Assembly (NCBI GenBank): GCA_930367215.1
Contig: OV884060.1
Span: 102,944,151 to 103,008,150 of the forward strand
DNA from: Pollenia angustigena
Taxonomy: Eukaryota; Arthropoda; Insecta; Diptera; Polleniidae
Reading direction: 5' to 3'
Length of the DNA stretch: 64,000 nucleotides
Numbering within the stretch: position 1 is the stretch's first letter; each line of letters begins with the position of its first letter. Positions 1-11,347 of this stretch are shown here, piece after piece. The position numbers were made by a program, and so were the translations under genes. The notes under the pieces were generated by a model, which saw only the letters and a list, made by a program, of their open reading frames with translations, was not told the origin of the DNA and did not search any database.

Positions 1-288
1 ATTTCGTTGTACAAAGTTAATTTCGTAGCGTGTGTGATTTTTTGTGTGTGTTGTATGTGCGAAATGTAAAAACGCACATATACATTCATACAAATGGAAT
101 AACAGATAAATAATAAGACTTGACTAGTGAAAACGCCTTGCATTGTGGAAATTGGGACATAAACAAGAAAATCAAAATTTTTCTTGATTTTATAAGAGAA
201 ACGAAAAAAATCATATATATATATACATACATATATAATAATTTATTTTGATGAATTATAGGTAAAGGTTGTAAATAACAATTATCGT
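1..288. other. AT-rich intergenic sequence
   Basis: I see no coding region, RNA gene or recognisable repeat here. There is only a short TA-rich dinucleotide stretch near 210-240. Confidence 0.5.
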
Positions 289-291
289 TTA

Positions 292-417
292 GGACCATTA
301 TTATAACTTGACGTTAGCTGTTATCCGACAGTTAACAGACGCTTTTTGACAGATAACACATTATTATCTGTCAATTTAATCTTAACTTTAGCTAACTGCA
401 AGTTGTTATAATGGCCC
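292..417. mobile_element. PIF/Harbinger-like MITE, copy 1
   Basis: A 126-bp element with imperfect terminal inverted repeats: the left end GGACCATTATTATAACTTG matches the reverse complement of the right end, which closes TTATAATGGCCC. It is flanked by a direct TTA duplication at 289-291 and 418-420. A second copy of the same length lies at 27500-27625 with its own 3-bp flanking duplication. A 3-bp TWA target site with G-rich inverted ends is the hallmark of PIF/Harbinger MITEs. It has no coding capacity. The superfamily assignment is inferred from the target site and TIR alone. Confidence 0.8.
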
Positions 418-649
418 TTAATGTATTTTATTTCGGTAATCGTAACCAATTAAAATAGAAAAAAATTTTATACATATACATACATACATAAATTTTAAGC
501 GAAAACATTTCTTGTTTTCATTTATTCTTTTTTTTTATTCTCGGGGTTTTTAAACAACAAATAAAAAGAAGAGCACAATTAAACAAACAGTAAAGTAAAA
601 AAAAACAAAAAACTCTTATAAATGCGAATAATGCGAAAACAATAAAACA

Positions 650-1236
650 TAATGAAAGAAATGCTAATATTCCAGTGAGTGTTGACGAAACCAATGTAGA
701 AACAAAAAAAAAAAGAGTCGATGATAGCAAATACTTAACGGCTAAACCTATTACTCGAACGCGTTCTCTCTCACCCTTTTTTGTTTACAAATACGGTCGA
801 TCGTAATATAATAACAAATCAGTTAACAGCAACTGTTGCTGCAGTGACCAAAACAACTTTTATAAATGATGTTACGGTTAACCCCAATACAGCCGCTATG
901 GAAAACTCAGTAACTCAAGTTAAAATTTCTCAAAAGCCTCCAGAACAAGTTGGTATTGATAGATATATAACAGTGCTTAGCCCGGGTCGTAGCCCTAAAT
1001 CCTCAGCAGTTACTTCGGCACCGACAATTTTAAAAGATGGTACAACTGAAAGAACAAATTCCCAACATCGTTTCTCAATTCTAGATGAGGAATCCTCGGA
1101 AGCACCAAACTTCATCAAATCGTCTAAGCCACCCCCGATATATCTTAGAGAGCAAAACTCAATTGAGTTAATAAGGAGTTTGATTTTGTTGATAGGTGAA
1201 AATTCCTTTTATGTAAAAATATTTAAAGGAACTTGA
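650..1236 (+). pseudogene. Jockey-type gag (ORF1) fragment
   Basis: The intact stretch 781-1236 encodes about 151 residues in the style of Jockey-clade gag: a polar Ser/Thr-rich N-terminal region, then KPPPIYLREQNS, which resembles the PPI motif before the gag RNA-recognition-like region. Related polar sequence can be read upstream from about 650 in another frame (TRTRSLSPFF), which suggests a frameshift near 775. The frame ends at a TGA at 1234-1236, and no CCHC zinc knuckles follow, so the C-terminal half is gone. The next recognisable residues belong to the RT, in the same frame. Non-functional. Confidence 0.6.
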
Positions 1237-1287
1237 TGCAACTCCCCAATCAGACTTACAGTTATATCTAAGCCACCATTAAGAAAC

Positions 1288-2470
1288 TTGAATGGTAGTT
1301 TGGTAAGAAACGAAATTGAAAAAGGAAATCTGTTTGTTAATCATTTGAAAACCGTATTTACCCCAAATATATCCCACGATATAGCAGTCGAGTTACCGCC
1401 TGTTAATGTTGGAACAGCTATTCCCCTAAGATTTGGGATAAGAGAAAAAAAAAATTGTGAATTAAACACTAAGAAGGCACCTGGAATTCATAAGATCAGT
1501 AATAAAATATTGTTGGAGCTACCTCACATATCAAAGAAAATTATTCTTTTTATCTTTAATGCTATATTACTTCTGGAATACTATCCTCAAAAGTGGAAGG
1601 TTTCCTTAGTTACCATGATACAAAAGCCAGGTAAAGATCATATAAAAACTTAGTCATATAGGCCTATAAGCTTATTATCAAATATATCAAAGCTGTTTGA
1701 AAGATTATTAGTGGCAAAATTAACACCGATTTTAAATGAAAAAAGTTGTTTTCCAAACCATCAATTCGGATTTAGAAGAAACCACAGCACAATTGAACAA
1801 GCTCATCGAATAGTAAATGTCATAAGAAAAGCCTTTGAAGAAAAAAATGAAGGCTTATTACATAAATTTAAACAAAATTTACCAGCAAACACACACATGC
1901 TTTTAGAAAGCTACTTAGTCTGTGGTTTATTTATTATTGAAGAAGGAAATTTCTTAACTTCACCACAGCTAATTGGCGCTGGAGTGCCACAAGGCAGCAT
2001 CCTGGGCCCTCTACTATACTTAATTTATACTTCGGACATAGCAACAAACAGCTATGCGAACATATAACATTCACCTTGCGCCGGGAATCATGCCCCCTAT
2101 TAAAATCAATAATCAAATAAATCCTCAACATTCGCATGTAAAATATCTCGATAAACATCTGGATCATCGTTTAACGTGGAAAAGCCATATAGAGGCAAAA
2201 TTTATTACAAATGAAACTAAAAGCCATTCAAATTCATTGGCTTATTGGAAGAAATTCCCGCCTAAGTCTCGATTGCAAGCTTCTACTTTACAACTCTATC
2301 TTAAAGCCTTTCTGGTGCTACGTTATTCAGTTATGGAGCACTGCGTCGGTCTCTTATATCGAACAAATTCAAAGGCGCCAAAATAAACATCTTCGAATAA
2401 TCACAGCCGCTCCCTGGTATATTTAAAACTCAAACATTTATAAGGATCTCAATTTGCCATTAGTAAAAAC
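1288..2470 (+). pseudogene. Jockey-type reverse transcriptase, decayed
   Basis: Reverse transcriptase that would copy LINE RNA at a nicked target. An in-frame TAG at 1651-1653 sits just before SYRPISLLSN; the frame then resumes to 2067. AGVPQGSILGPLLY is present around 1975-2025. The block expected between FEEK and NEGLLHKF (holding the first catalytic Asp) and the block holding the ADD motif, expected after SDIATNS near 2050, are both missing. Two frameshifts follow (near 2055 and 2200). The thumb-like segment (WLIGRNSRLSLDCKLLLYNS, about 2230-2300) is readable. Catalytically dead. Confidence 0.8.
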
Positions 2471-2764
2471 TATGGTTACAACATATGCAGTAAAATATTT
2501 AAATAAGGCTTGAACAACACCCAAGTCCACTAGTTCGAAATATTTTAAATCATGGCGGCTACACTCACTTAAGAAGAAGAGACACTGCAGCACTCACCCT
2601 ATCAGAAGAGCGATAACCACCTACATATGTGAACAGAAATCGTGATGACGAAATTTTTTGTCTGGCACTGGCAGGACACACAACAGAGTATTAGGACAAG
2701 ATTTGATTAATTATTGTTAGTTCATATTTAGTATATGAAGATTCAATAAATAAATATTTTTTTT

Positions 2765-3407
2765 CGATTTTTATAAGCAAAAAAAAAAGAAAAATAAGCG
2801 TTAATAATAAAAACGGGAAAATATATTAAAAATCCCATAATTTGTTTCTTAAATCCCCAATTCCCAAATGACTTCCTTTGTCCTTTTTGCTCGCATGAAA
2901 TCCCCAACTTTGGGGATAAATCCCCAAGTCTAGCAGCCCTCGTTTGAATGAGCATCACTGTTCAAATGCCATGTTCACACGGACAGCAATATTCTTGTTT
3001 CGCTCTCCCATTCGAAACAGCATGATTTGCCATACAAAATTTTGAGAGCGAAACAGGCCGTCTCATTTTGAAACATGCTGCGAAACAGGAAAAATGTACT
3101 ATCATCTCCAATTTTGATAACAATTATCGGTAGTTTATTTGAACTAGCTCTCAAAAAAAAAAAAAAAAAAAATCAAAACAAAGAAAAAAACAAAATACAA
3201 ACTGATGTTTAATAAAATAAGGCTTTCCGAGACTACGTGCTATAAATATACCTTGATCACATATAATAAAATATATAAAATAATATACATAATTTGCATC
3301 ATTTGAACATATTTAACAATATGCAGAACTTAATAAAAAACTCAAATTATTCTTAAATCCTAAGCTTTTAACAAACATTCTTAAATTTTATAATAATGCA
3401 TTGAAAA
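2765..3407. other. Non-coding stretch
   Basis: No gene seen. It holds A-rich runs (about 2778-2790 and 3150-3170) and a short region (2990-3085) in which GAAACAG motifs occur on both strands around GAGAGCGAAACAG. That could be part of a small unclassified repeat. Confidence 0.4.
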
Positions 3408-3719
3408 ACAAAGTAAGAAAGTATAGTCTGTCAAGCCCGACCATATGATACCCTACACCACAGTATTTAAAAACACATCATGCTTATGTGTCCATATTAA
3501 TATATGTAGATTTATCTATGTTTATAAACTTCATGAAAACCGGTTTGAAAGTTTGTGAGAGGCAGAAATTGCCCCCTACCTCCCCTCGTGGTCCTATTTT
3601 TTAAAAAATGCATACATTTTGTGTCTATATATTTATGGTTCTATCTATGTTTTAAATTTCATTGCAATCGGTTTGGTAGTTTCTGAGAGGAAGAAATTTC
3701 CCCCTATCTTCCCTCGTGG
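3408..3719 (-). repeat. Dispersed repeat B, partial copy, opposite orientation
   Basis: Reverse-complement copy of the right-hand part of repeat B. It begins with a variant of the AACAAGTAAG end and contains TCAAGCCCGACCATATGAT, then units with CCTCTCAGAAACT and GAGGGAAGATAGG in reverse complement. It abuts a copy in the other orientation at about 3720, giving a head-to-head pair whose arms could fold on each other. Confidence 0.8.
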
Positions 3720-3723
3720 TATA

Positions 3724-4429
3724 TTATTATATTATTGGAGAGGGTATTATGCATTTGTGCTGATGTGTGTAACGCCTTAAAATATTGGTCCTAGACCCAC
3801 CTTAAAGTATACCGATCGTCTTAGAATCACTTTCTGAGTCGAACTAACGATGTCCGTCCGGTTGGCTGGCAGGCTGGCTGGCTGTCCATGTAACCTTGTG
3901 CGTAAAGTACAGGTCGCAATTTTGGAGATAATTTGATGAAATTTGGGTCATAGGTTTTCATTGGCACAAGGACCAAGCCTATTGAAAATGGGCCGAATGG
4001 TAGGACCACGAGGGAAGATAGTGGGAAATTTCTTCCTCTCAGAAACTATCAAACCGATTTCAATGAAATTTAAAACATAGATAGAACTATACCTATATGG
4101 ACGCAAAATGTATGCATTTTTTAAAAAATAGACCACGAGGGGAGATAGGGGCAATTTCTGCCTCTCAAACCGATTTTAATGAAATTTAAAACATAGATAG
4201 ATCCATATCTATATGGACACATTAGCAATACAGTTTTTCAAAAATAGGACCACAAGGGGAGGTAGGGGGAAATTTCTGCCTCTCACAAACTTTCAAACCG
4301 ATTTTCATGAAGTTTATAAGGATATATAAATCTATATTTATATGGACACATAAGCATGATGTGTTTTTAGATACTGTGGTGTAGGGTATCATATGGTCGG
4401 GCTTGACCGACTATACTTTCTTACTTGTT
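3724..4429 (+). repeat. Dispersed repeat B, long copy
   Basis: Runs from a GGAGAGGGTATTATGCA left end to the right end CTTACTTGTT at 4420-4429. The body is built of imperfect direct units, each with a GACCACRAGGGRAG motif (4003, 4131, 4248) followed by CTGCCTCTC and ACCGATTT. The right end carries a small hairpin, GTCGG/CCGAC, just inside the terminal segment. A second long copy lies at 46115-46793. I see no coding capacity. The class is unassigned. Confidence 0.85.
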
Positions 4430-4430
4430 T

Positions 4431-4492
4431 AATACTGTGGTGGTGTAGGGTATCAATGGTCGAGCTTGGCCGCATGTATAGTATCCCTAGAG
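4431..4492 (+). repeat. Truncated right end of repeat B
   Basis: Directly after the full copy, the sequence starts again with ACTGTGGTGGTGTAGGGTATC and a diverged hairpin region (GGTCGAGCTTGGCCG), then breaks off. It looks like an older or partially duplicated right end. Confidence 0.55.
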
Positions 4493-5517
4493 GGAAGCGA
4501 ACTGACACCAAAGTAGTCCTGTGATAGGTCTTTGGTGGGAGAGACCGGTTCTAGTTTTAACACTTTCTATGAATAAGACCTATCACTTTTACATGGGGTT
4601 GTCATTGGAGGGGGTCAATTGCCACCATTGGGCCAGTCACAAATCTATTCTCAATGGACATGTTTAGTGACAGTTACTAAAATGTAGTATTATTTCAATA
4701 CGATGTAGTATTATTTCAATAAAACAAGTCCTAGAATTAAATTCAAGAGCCAAATTTTAGAAATTCCCAAAAAAATGTATCACACCACCGGTGAAGACTG
4801 TACTGTAATTCATTACTTTTTCTACCTTTTTGTTCTCCATAAACCAGTTACATGATTGGTTCTCCTTTCACTGGTCATGAGTTCTTTCTTTTTGTACCTG
4901 TTCTTTTTTCACAACTCCCAGGACCAGTCTGTGGGACCAATTGACACAAATTTCCCGCAGGGATATAATGAGGCTAAAAAAAACAAAAGTTATCTCTGAT
5001 GCAATTGGATAAATATTACAGATTTTTGATTATTTTAAATTCGGTTTTAAATTCGGAAGGTTATCTGTTACTTTGTATTAAAAACGAAAAGTATCTAACA
5101 ACTAAAAATGAACTTTATTTTAAATTTAAACTTTAAATAAAGATATGTTTTTTTATTTTTGAGGAATAATGTAATTAAAAAAATTTGTTTATAAATTTGA
5201 TTCTAAATCTCAGGAGCGTATTTATGTTTTGTATGTATGAACAAATGTTGTACGAGTATGTGTGTCTGTGTATGTTAAAAATGTTAAAACACTTGCGTAT
5301 CTTAACTATGGCAAAGCTTAATTAGGTTTTACCCACAGTCAAAATGACAAAACGAATATAACGAGCAGCTTGGTTCTAAAGTTTGTGGTTTGAGGATTTT
5401 GATCTTTATCAAACATTGTAGACGACACAAGTACACTTACCGAAAAACTGGTATATATTTTGTGATGTGTGTGCTTAAATAAATGTTACTATTATCAATG
5501 TCTATGCATGTGTGTGT
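4493..5517. other. Non-coding stretch
   Basis: No gene, RNA or classifiable repeat seen. A duplicated 17-bp motif (ATGTAGTATTATTTCAAT) occurs at about 4682 and 4704. Confidence 0.4.
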
Positions 5518-6025
5518 CAGGGTTGTAAAAAACTGCAATCAATTGGGATTTAAATCAAAATGATTTCAATCAAACTGATTTCATGTCTTGCTATAAAATT
5601 AAATCTTGTCAAAATTACAATATTTTGCAAGAAATCATTGAATGCAAATCAAACTAATTTCAAAAAATTCGCTAGCAACTATAGTGAAAGTCCAACGAAA
5701 TAATAAGCACTTGAAATCTAGCGGTTGTAAATAAAAATTAAAATTGAAGGCTATTAAAAATTTTTAGAGGTTTATATCTTAGAGAAGGAATTTCATAATT
5801 TTGATTGCAATTACTGGATTTGATTGCACTTAAAGTATTGCAATCAAATTAAATTGCAATCAATAATTATATGAATTAATTGCTAAATAGGATAATTAAT
5901 TGCATGATTTAAAATTAAAATCATAAAACCTGTTTTCCCATTTTGAATGCAATCAAAAAATTAGCATTCAATACCGAGAAATCTTGTGATTGCAAAGAAA
6001 TCAATTGCAATCTTTTGCAGCTCTG
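5518..6025. mobile_element. hAT-like MITE
   Basis: A 508-bp element. The left end CAGGGTTGTAAAAAACTGCA and the reverse complement of the right end (CAGAGCTGCAAAAGATTGCA) match at about 80 percent over 27 bp. The flanks are GTGTGTGT (5510-5517) and GTGTGTAT (6026-6033), 7 of 8 identical. CAG-type ends and an 8-bp target duplication fit hAT. The flanks are low-complexity GT repeat, so the duplication is weaker evidence than usual. The inside has many copies of the palindrome-like TTGCAATCAA and no coding frame. Confidence 0.65.
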
Positions 6026-6033
6026 GTGTGTAT

Positions 6034-6822
6034 GTATGTATGTATGTATGCATGTGTTTATAATGAGAATAAATAATCACAAAAAAGGTTGTTAAAACAA
6101 ATCCTATTTTCTATGCATTCTCTTTTTTTGGTACATTTCTTTTCTTTCTTATTAAGTTTGATTTTCTTCTTTTATGACTCTTTCCTTCAATTATTACTAC
6201 TGTTTGTGCGTTGAACTGGCAAAAGGTCGTAATTTACACACACTATTACAAAGTTTGCAGATTACGTTTCAGAGTAAAAAGAAAGAAATTCCTTAGCTGC
6301 CAAAATATATAAAATAGAGAAAAAAGTATTCTACAATTTTTTTGCTACTTTTTGTAAATGTATACGTTTTTGGTCTTAGCTTGATTTCATCAAAGTTTTT
6401 TCAAATTTAAATTATAAATTTTACCTTAAATTGTTCTCTAGTTATGTTATTGCGCTCTTTTGGTTTAAAAAAAAATATTTAACGAGACGCAAACATTTTA
6501 GATTTAAAAGAAGCTTATGGGAATTGCTTAGAAATTATTTCATGCTGTTCACAGTTTATTACTAATAATGAAATATTTTTATAGATTCTTTGAATTACTT
6601 CGCATGTCTTAAAATCGATGTAAAATTTTTGCACTTTTTAACAGCCCTTTAAGAGTGTTTCCTTGTTAAAACTATTTTTAAGTTCACTGAATGGCGATGT
6701 CTTAAAAAATTCCTATAAATAAATAAATACTTAAATCCAATTTTTGATTGTGTACATAAACAATAATGTCTAATCATAAATATTTTTTTATTTTGGAAAT
6801 AGGCTATACAAAATTAAAAAAA
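6034..6822. other. Non-coding stretch with a TGTA microsatellite
   Basis: A (TGTA)n run lies at about 6030-6055. The remainder is AT-rich with no gene or repeat that I can place. Confidence 0.4.
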
Positions 6823-7495
6823 AACAAGTAAGAGTGCTATATTCGGCTATGCCGAATCTTATATACCCTTCACCATGGTTTGGAAAGAACAGAAGTTTAT
6901 ATATATATTTAAATATATGTATATATACATGTTATAAAATATATATCGTTTAGTTTTATTTAATTATTTGCACATGATTGCATGCTATTAAATATATTAA
7001 AAGTTTAATTAATATATAGCACGTTAAGTTTTGATCGAATTTCAGTATTTGGTCATACCGACATCTTAAAGTATAAAATTACCATTTACTTTGGTGATAA
7101 AACTTGTAGTCGGGAAGTTCTATGGTTCACGAAAATAGGTATTAAAAAAAAACTATATTTTTGACATTACTTTTTTTTTACCGATATTCCGAGTTTTTCT
7201 AAAGATTTCCGATATTTTGATATCTAAAACGTATGAATAGGTCATAATACAGCTCTAAAATTTTAGTTTTTATAAAAATGTTAATGTTTTTAGTCCTTTT
7301 TTGGAGTATTTTGCACATAACTTAACCATTTTTAACCGATTTGGCAGATTTATATACCAACGTGCTTAAAAATAAAATTTCCATTAAATTGGCTTATAGG
7401 CATATATGTATATATACCTACATATATGTACATATATTCAGGCAAACTTAACTATAAAAAAACAAACTTAATTATAAAAAAAACAAACTTAATTA
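6823..7495 (-). repeat. Repeat A segment duplicated at 8677-9349
   Basis: This ~670-bp segment is repeated almost base for base at 8677-9349. Both copies start at AACAAGTAAGAG and run to the AAACAAACTTAATTATAA triplet region. In the second copy the duplication stops exactly where a third AACAAGTAAG end begins (9348). Confidence 0.85.
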
Positions 7496-8676
7496 TAAAA
7501 AGAGTAACTTTTGGGATTTCAGTATTTTGATTATAACTCAGCCATTATTTAACCGATATGACAGATTTATATACCGACGTGTTAAGCAAGAAATTTACCA
7601 TTTATTTGTGTTATAAAACTTGGACTCGGGAAGATCCATGGTTACCGAAAATGGGTATTTAAAAAAAATAATTTTGGTCATAACTTTTTTGTATCTGAAC
7701 CGATTTTCCCGAGTTTTTTATAAAATATGTTCTACTAAAAATTTCCGATATTTTGTATATAAGTCATATCCATAGGACATATGACAGCCCTAAAATTTAG
7801 GTTTTTATACAATTTTTAATATTTTTGTACGGGAGGTACCATGCCCACTTCTCCAATCCCGCCCACATTTTGTAGGGTGGTGTGTATTGACAACCTAAAT
7901 GTGTGTAGCTAATTTGGAAACTTTGGCTCTTACCGTTCTCCAGATATACAGAAAAAAGCAATAAAAATACAACAACAACAAGGGATTTTTTAAAAAAAAA
8001 TAGAGGTAGTCGTTGTTTTTTGCTCATAACTCAGCCATTTTTTAACCGCTTTGTATACCGACGTGTTTAGCAAGAAATTTACGATTTATTTGTGTTATAA
8101 AACTTGGACTCGGGAAGATCCATGGTTACCGAAAATGGGTATTTAAAAAAAAAAAAATTTAATTTTGGTCATAACTTTTTTGTGTCTGAACCGATTTTCC
8201 CGAGTTTTATGTAAAATATGTTCTACTAAAAATTTTCGATATTTTGGTATGTAAGTCATATCCATAGGACATATGGCAGCCTTAAAATTTAGGTTTTTAT
8301 ACAATTTTTAATGTTTTTGTACGGGAGGTACCATGCCCACTTCTCCAATCCCGCCCACATTTTGTAGGATGGTGTGTATTGGCAACCTTAATGTCTGTAC
8401 CTAATTTGGTGACTTTGGCTTTTGTCGTTCCCCAGATATACAGCAAAAAGTAATAAAAATACAACAAACACAAGGGATTTTTGGGAAAAATTAGAGGTAG
8501 TCGTGGTTTTTTGCTCATATCTCAGCCATTTGTGGACCGATCTGGCTGAATTGCAATAGCAAAATTATAATAAGAATACCTGACATAAAGATACCCCAAC
8601 CAAGTCGCCATCATTTCTGGGGGCTTCGGAAAACCCATTTCAACAGACAGACGGACAGACGGACGTTGAAGGGTAT

Positions 8677-9349
8677 AACAAGTAAGAGTGCTATATTCGG
8701 CTATGCCGAATCTTATATACCCTTCACCATGGTTTGGAAAGAACAGAAGTTTATATATATATTTAAATATATGATTATATACATGTTATAAAATATATAT
8801 CGTTTAGTTTTATTTAATTATTTGCACATGATTGCATGCTATTAAATATATTAAAAGTTTAATTAATATATAGCACGTTAAGTTTTGATCGAATTTCAGT
8901 ATTTGGTCATACCGACATCTTAAAGTATAAAATTACCATTTACTTTGGTGATAAAACTTGTAGTCGGGAAGTTCTATGGTTCACGAAAATAGGTATTAAA
9001 AAAAAACTATATTTTTGACATTACTTTTTTTACCGATATTCCGAGTTTTTCTAAAGATTTCCGATATTTTGATATCTAAAACGTATGAATAGGTCATAAT
9101 ACAGCTCTAAAATTTTAGTTTTTATAAAAATGTTAATGTTTTTAGTCCTTTTTTGGAGTATTTTGCACATAACTTAACCATTTTTAACCGATTTGGCAGA
9201 TTTATATACCAACGTGCTTAAAAATAAAATTTCCATTAAATTGGCTTATAGGCATATATGTATATATACCTACATATATGTACATATATTTAAGCAAACT
9301 TAACTATAAAAAAACAAACTTAATTATAAAAAAACAAACTTAATTATAA
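8677..9349 (-). repeat. Second copy of the 6823-7495 segment
   Basis: Near-identical to 6823-7495, with differences mostly in homopolymer runs. Its start follows directly on the GGGTATA end of the preceding repeat (8671-8677), so two repeats are joined tail to head with no spacer. Confidence 0.85.
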
Positions 9350-9768
9350 CAAGTAAGAGTGCTATATTCGGCTGTGCCGAATCTTATATACCCTTCACCA
9401 TTGTGTCTATGGTTCCCGAAAGTGGGTATTTAAAAAAAAATTAATTTTGGTCATTTTTTTGTATCTGAACCGATTTTTCCGAGTTTTTTATAAAATATGT
9501 TCTACAAGAAATTTCAGATATTTTGGTATATAAGTCATATCCATAGGACGTATAGCAGCCCTAAAATTTAGGTTTTTAAAAAATTTTGATGTTTTTTAGC
9601 CCATTTTTGGAGTATTTGGCTCATAAATTACCCATTGTCTAACCGATTTGATAGTTTTATATACCGACGTGTTAAGGAAGAATTTTACCATTTACTTAAG
9701 TTATATTTATATATAAATATTTATATAAACTTGTAAATATATATTTTAACAAAGTAAATTATAAAAAG

Positions 9769-11100
9769 AGTAATTTTTGTGGATTCAGTATTTCGGTTAT
9801 AACTCTGCCATTTTTTAACCGATTTAGCAGATTTATATACCGACGTGTTGAAGAAGAAATTTACCATTTACTTTAGTTATAAAGCTTGGACTCGGGGAGA
9901 TCTATGGTTCCCGAAAGTGGGTATTTAAAAAAAAAAATTAATTTTGGTCATAACTTTTTTGTATCTGAACCGAATTTTCCGAGTTTTTTATAAAATATGT
10001 TCTACAAAATATTCAGATATTTTGGTATATAAGTCATATCCATAGGACGTATAGCAGCCCTAAAATTTAGGTTTTTATAAAAATTTTGATGTTTTTTAGC
10101 CCATTTTTAGAGTATTTTGCTCATAAATTACCCATTGTCTAACCGATTTGATAGTTTTATATACCGACGTGTTAAGGAAGAATTTTACCATTTACTTAAG
10201 TTATATTTATCTATAAACATTTATATAAACTTGTAAATATATATTTTAACAAAGTTAATTATAAAAAAAGAGTAATTTTTGTGGATTCAGTATTTCGGTT
10301 ATAACTCTGCCATTTTTTAACCGATTTGGCAGATTTATGTACCGACGTGTTGAAGAAGAAATTTACCATTTACTTAAGTTATAAAGCTTGGACTCGGGGA
10401 GATCTATGGTTCCCGAAAGTAGGTATTTTAAAAAAAAAATTAATTTTGGTCATAACTTTTTTGGATCTGAACCGATTTTTCCGAGTTTTTTATAAAAAAT
10501 GTTCTACAAGAAATTTCAGATATTTTGGTATATAAGTCATATCCATAGGACGTATAGCAGCCCTAAAATTTAGGTTTTTATAAAAATTTTGATGTTTTTT
10601 AGCCCATTTTTGGAGTATTTTGCTCATAAATTACCCATTGTCTAATCGATTTGATAGTTTTATATACCGACGTGTTAAGGAAGAATTTTACCATTTACTT
10701 AAGTTATATTTATATATAAACATTTATATAAACTTGTAAATATATATTTTAACAAAGTTAATTATAAATAATTATAAAAAAAGAGTAATTTTTGTGGATT
10801 CAGTATTTCGGTTATAACTCTGCAATTTTTTAACCGATTTGGCAGATTTTTATACCGACGTGTTGAAGAAGAAATTTACCATTTACTTTAGTTATAAAGC
10901 TTGGACTCGGGGAGATCTATGGTTCCCGAAAGTGGGTATTTAAAAAAAAAATTTAATTTTGGTCATAACTTTTTTGTATCTGAACCGATTTTTCCGAGTT
11001 TTTTATAAAATATGTTCTACAAGAAATTTCAGATATTTTGGTATATAAGTCATATCCATAGGACGTATAGCAGCCCTAAAATTTTTCCGAGTTTTGCAGA
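9769..11100 (-). repeat. Tandem ~0.5-kb sub-repeats of repeat A
   Basis: The module starting AGTAATTTTTGTGGATTCAG occurs at 9769, 10271 and 10784 (spacings 502 and 513 bp) with high similarity. It is a satellite-like local amplification inside repeat A. The 10271 and 10784 modules are carried along in each of the larger 4.7-kb units. Confidence 0.85.
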
Positions 11101-11347
11101 GAATATGTTTTACTAAAGATTTCCGATGTTTTAATAAATAAAGCGTATCCATAGGTCATATATATGGCAGGCCTAAAAATTAGGTTTCTATAAATATTGA
11201 CAAACGGACTGACAGACGGACATCGTTAAATCCACTTTTCTCCTCATAAGCACCCAATATATATACATACACTTTATATGGTCTGAAATCAATATTGTAG
11301 AAATAATTATTAACAAACAGAATGACAAACTTATGTATGTAAACGAA

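Larger units (their letters stand above)
600..2764 (+). mobile_element. Jockey-like non-LTR retrotransposon, internally deleted
   Basis: A decayed LINE read left to right: gag-like frame (~650-1236), reverse transcriptase pieces (1288-2470), then a 3' tail ending in AATAAATAAAT near 2750. RT motifs such as SYRPISLLSN, GFRRNHST, AGVPQGSILGPLLY and WLIGRNS are typical of the Jockey clade. At about 2.1 kb it is much shorter than the usual 4-5 kb. The end of gag plus the whole endonuclease are missing at the 1236/1250 junction, and two RT blocks are missing further on. The exact 5' end is not visible. Confidence 0.8.
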
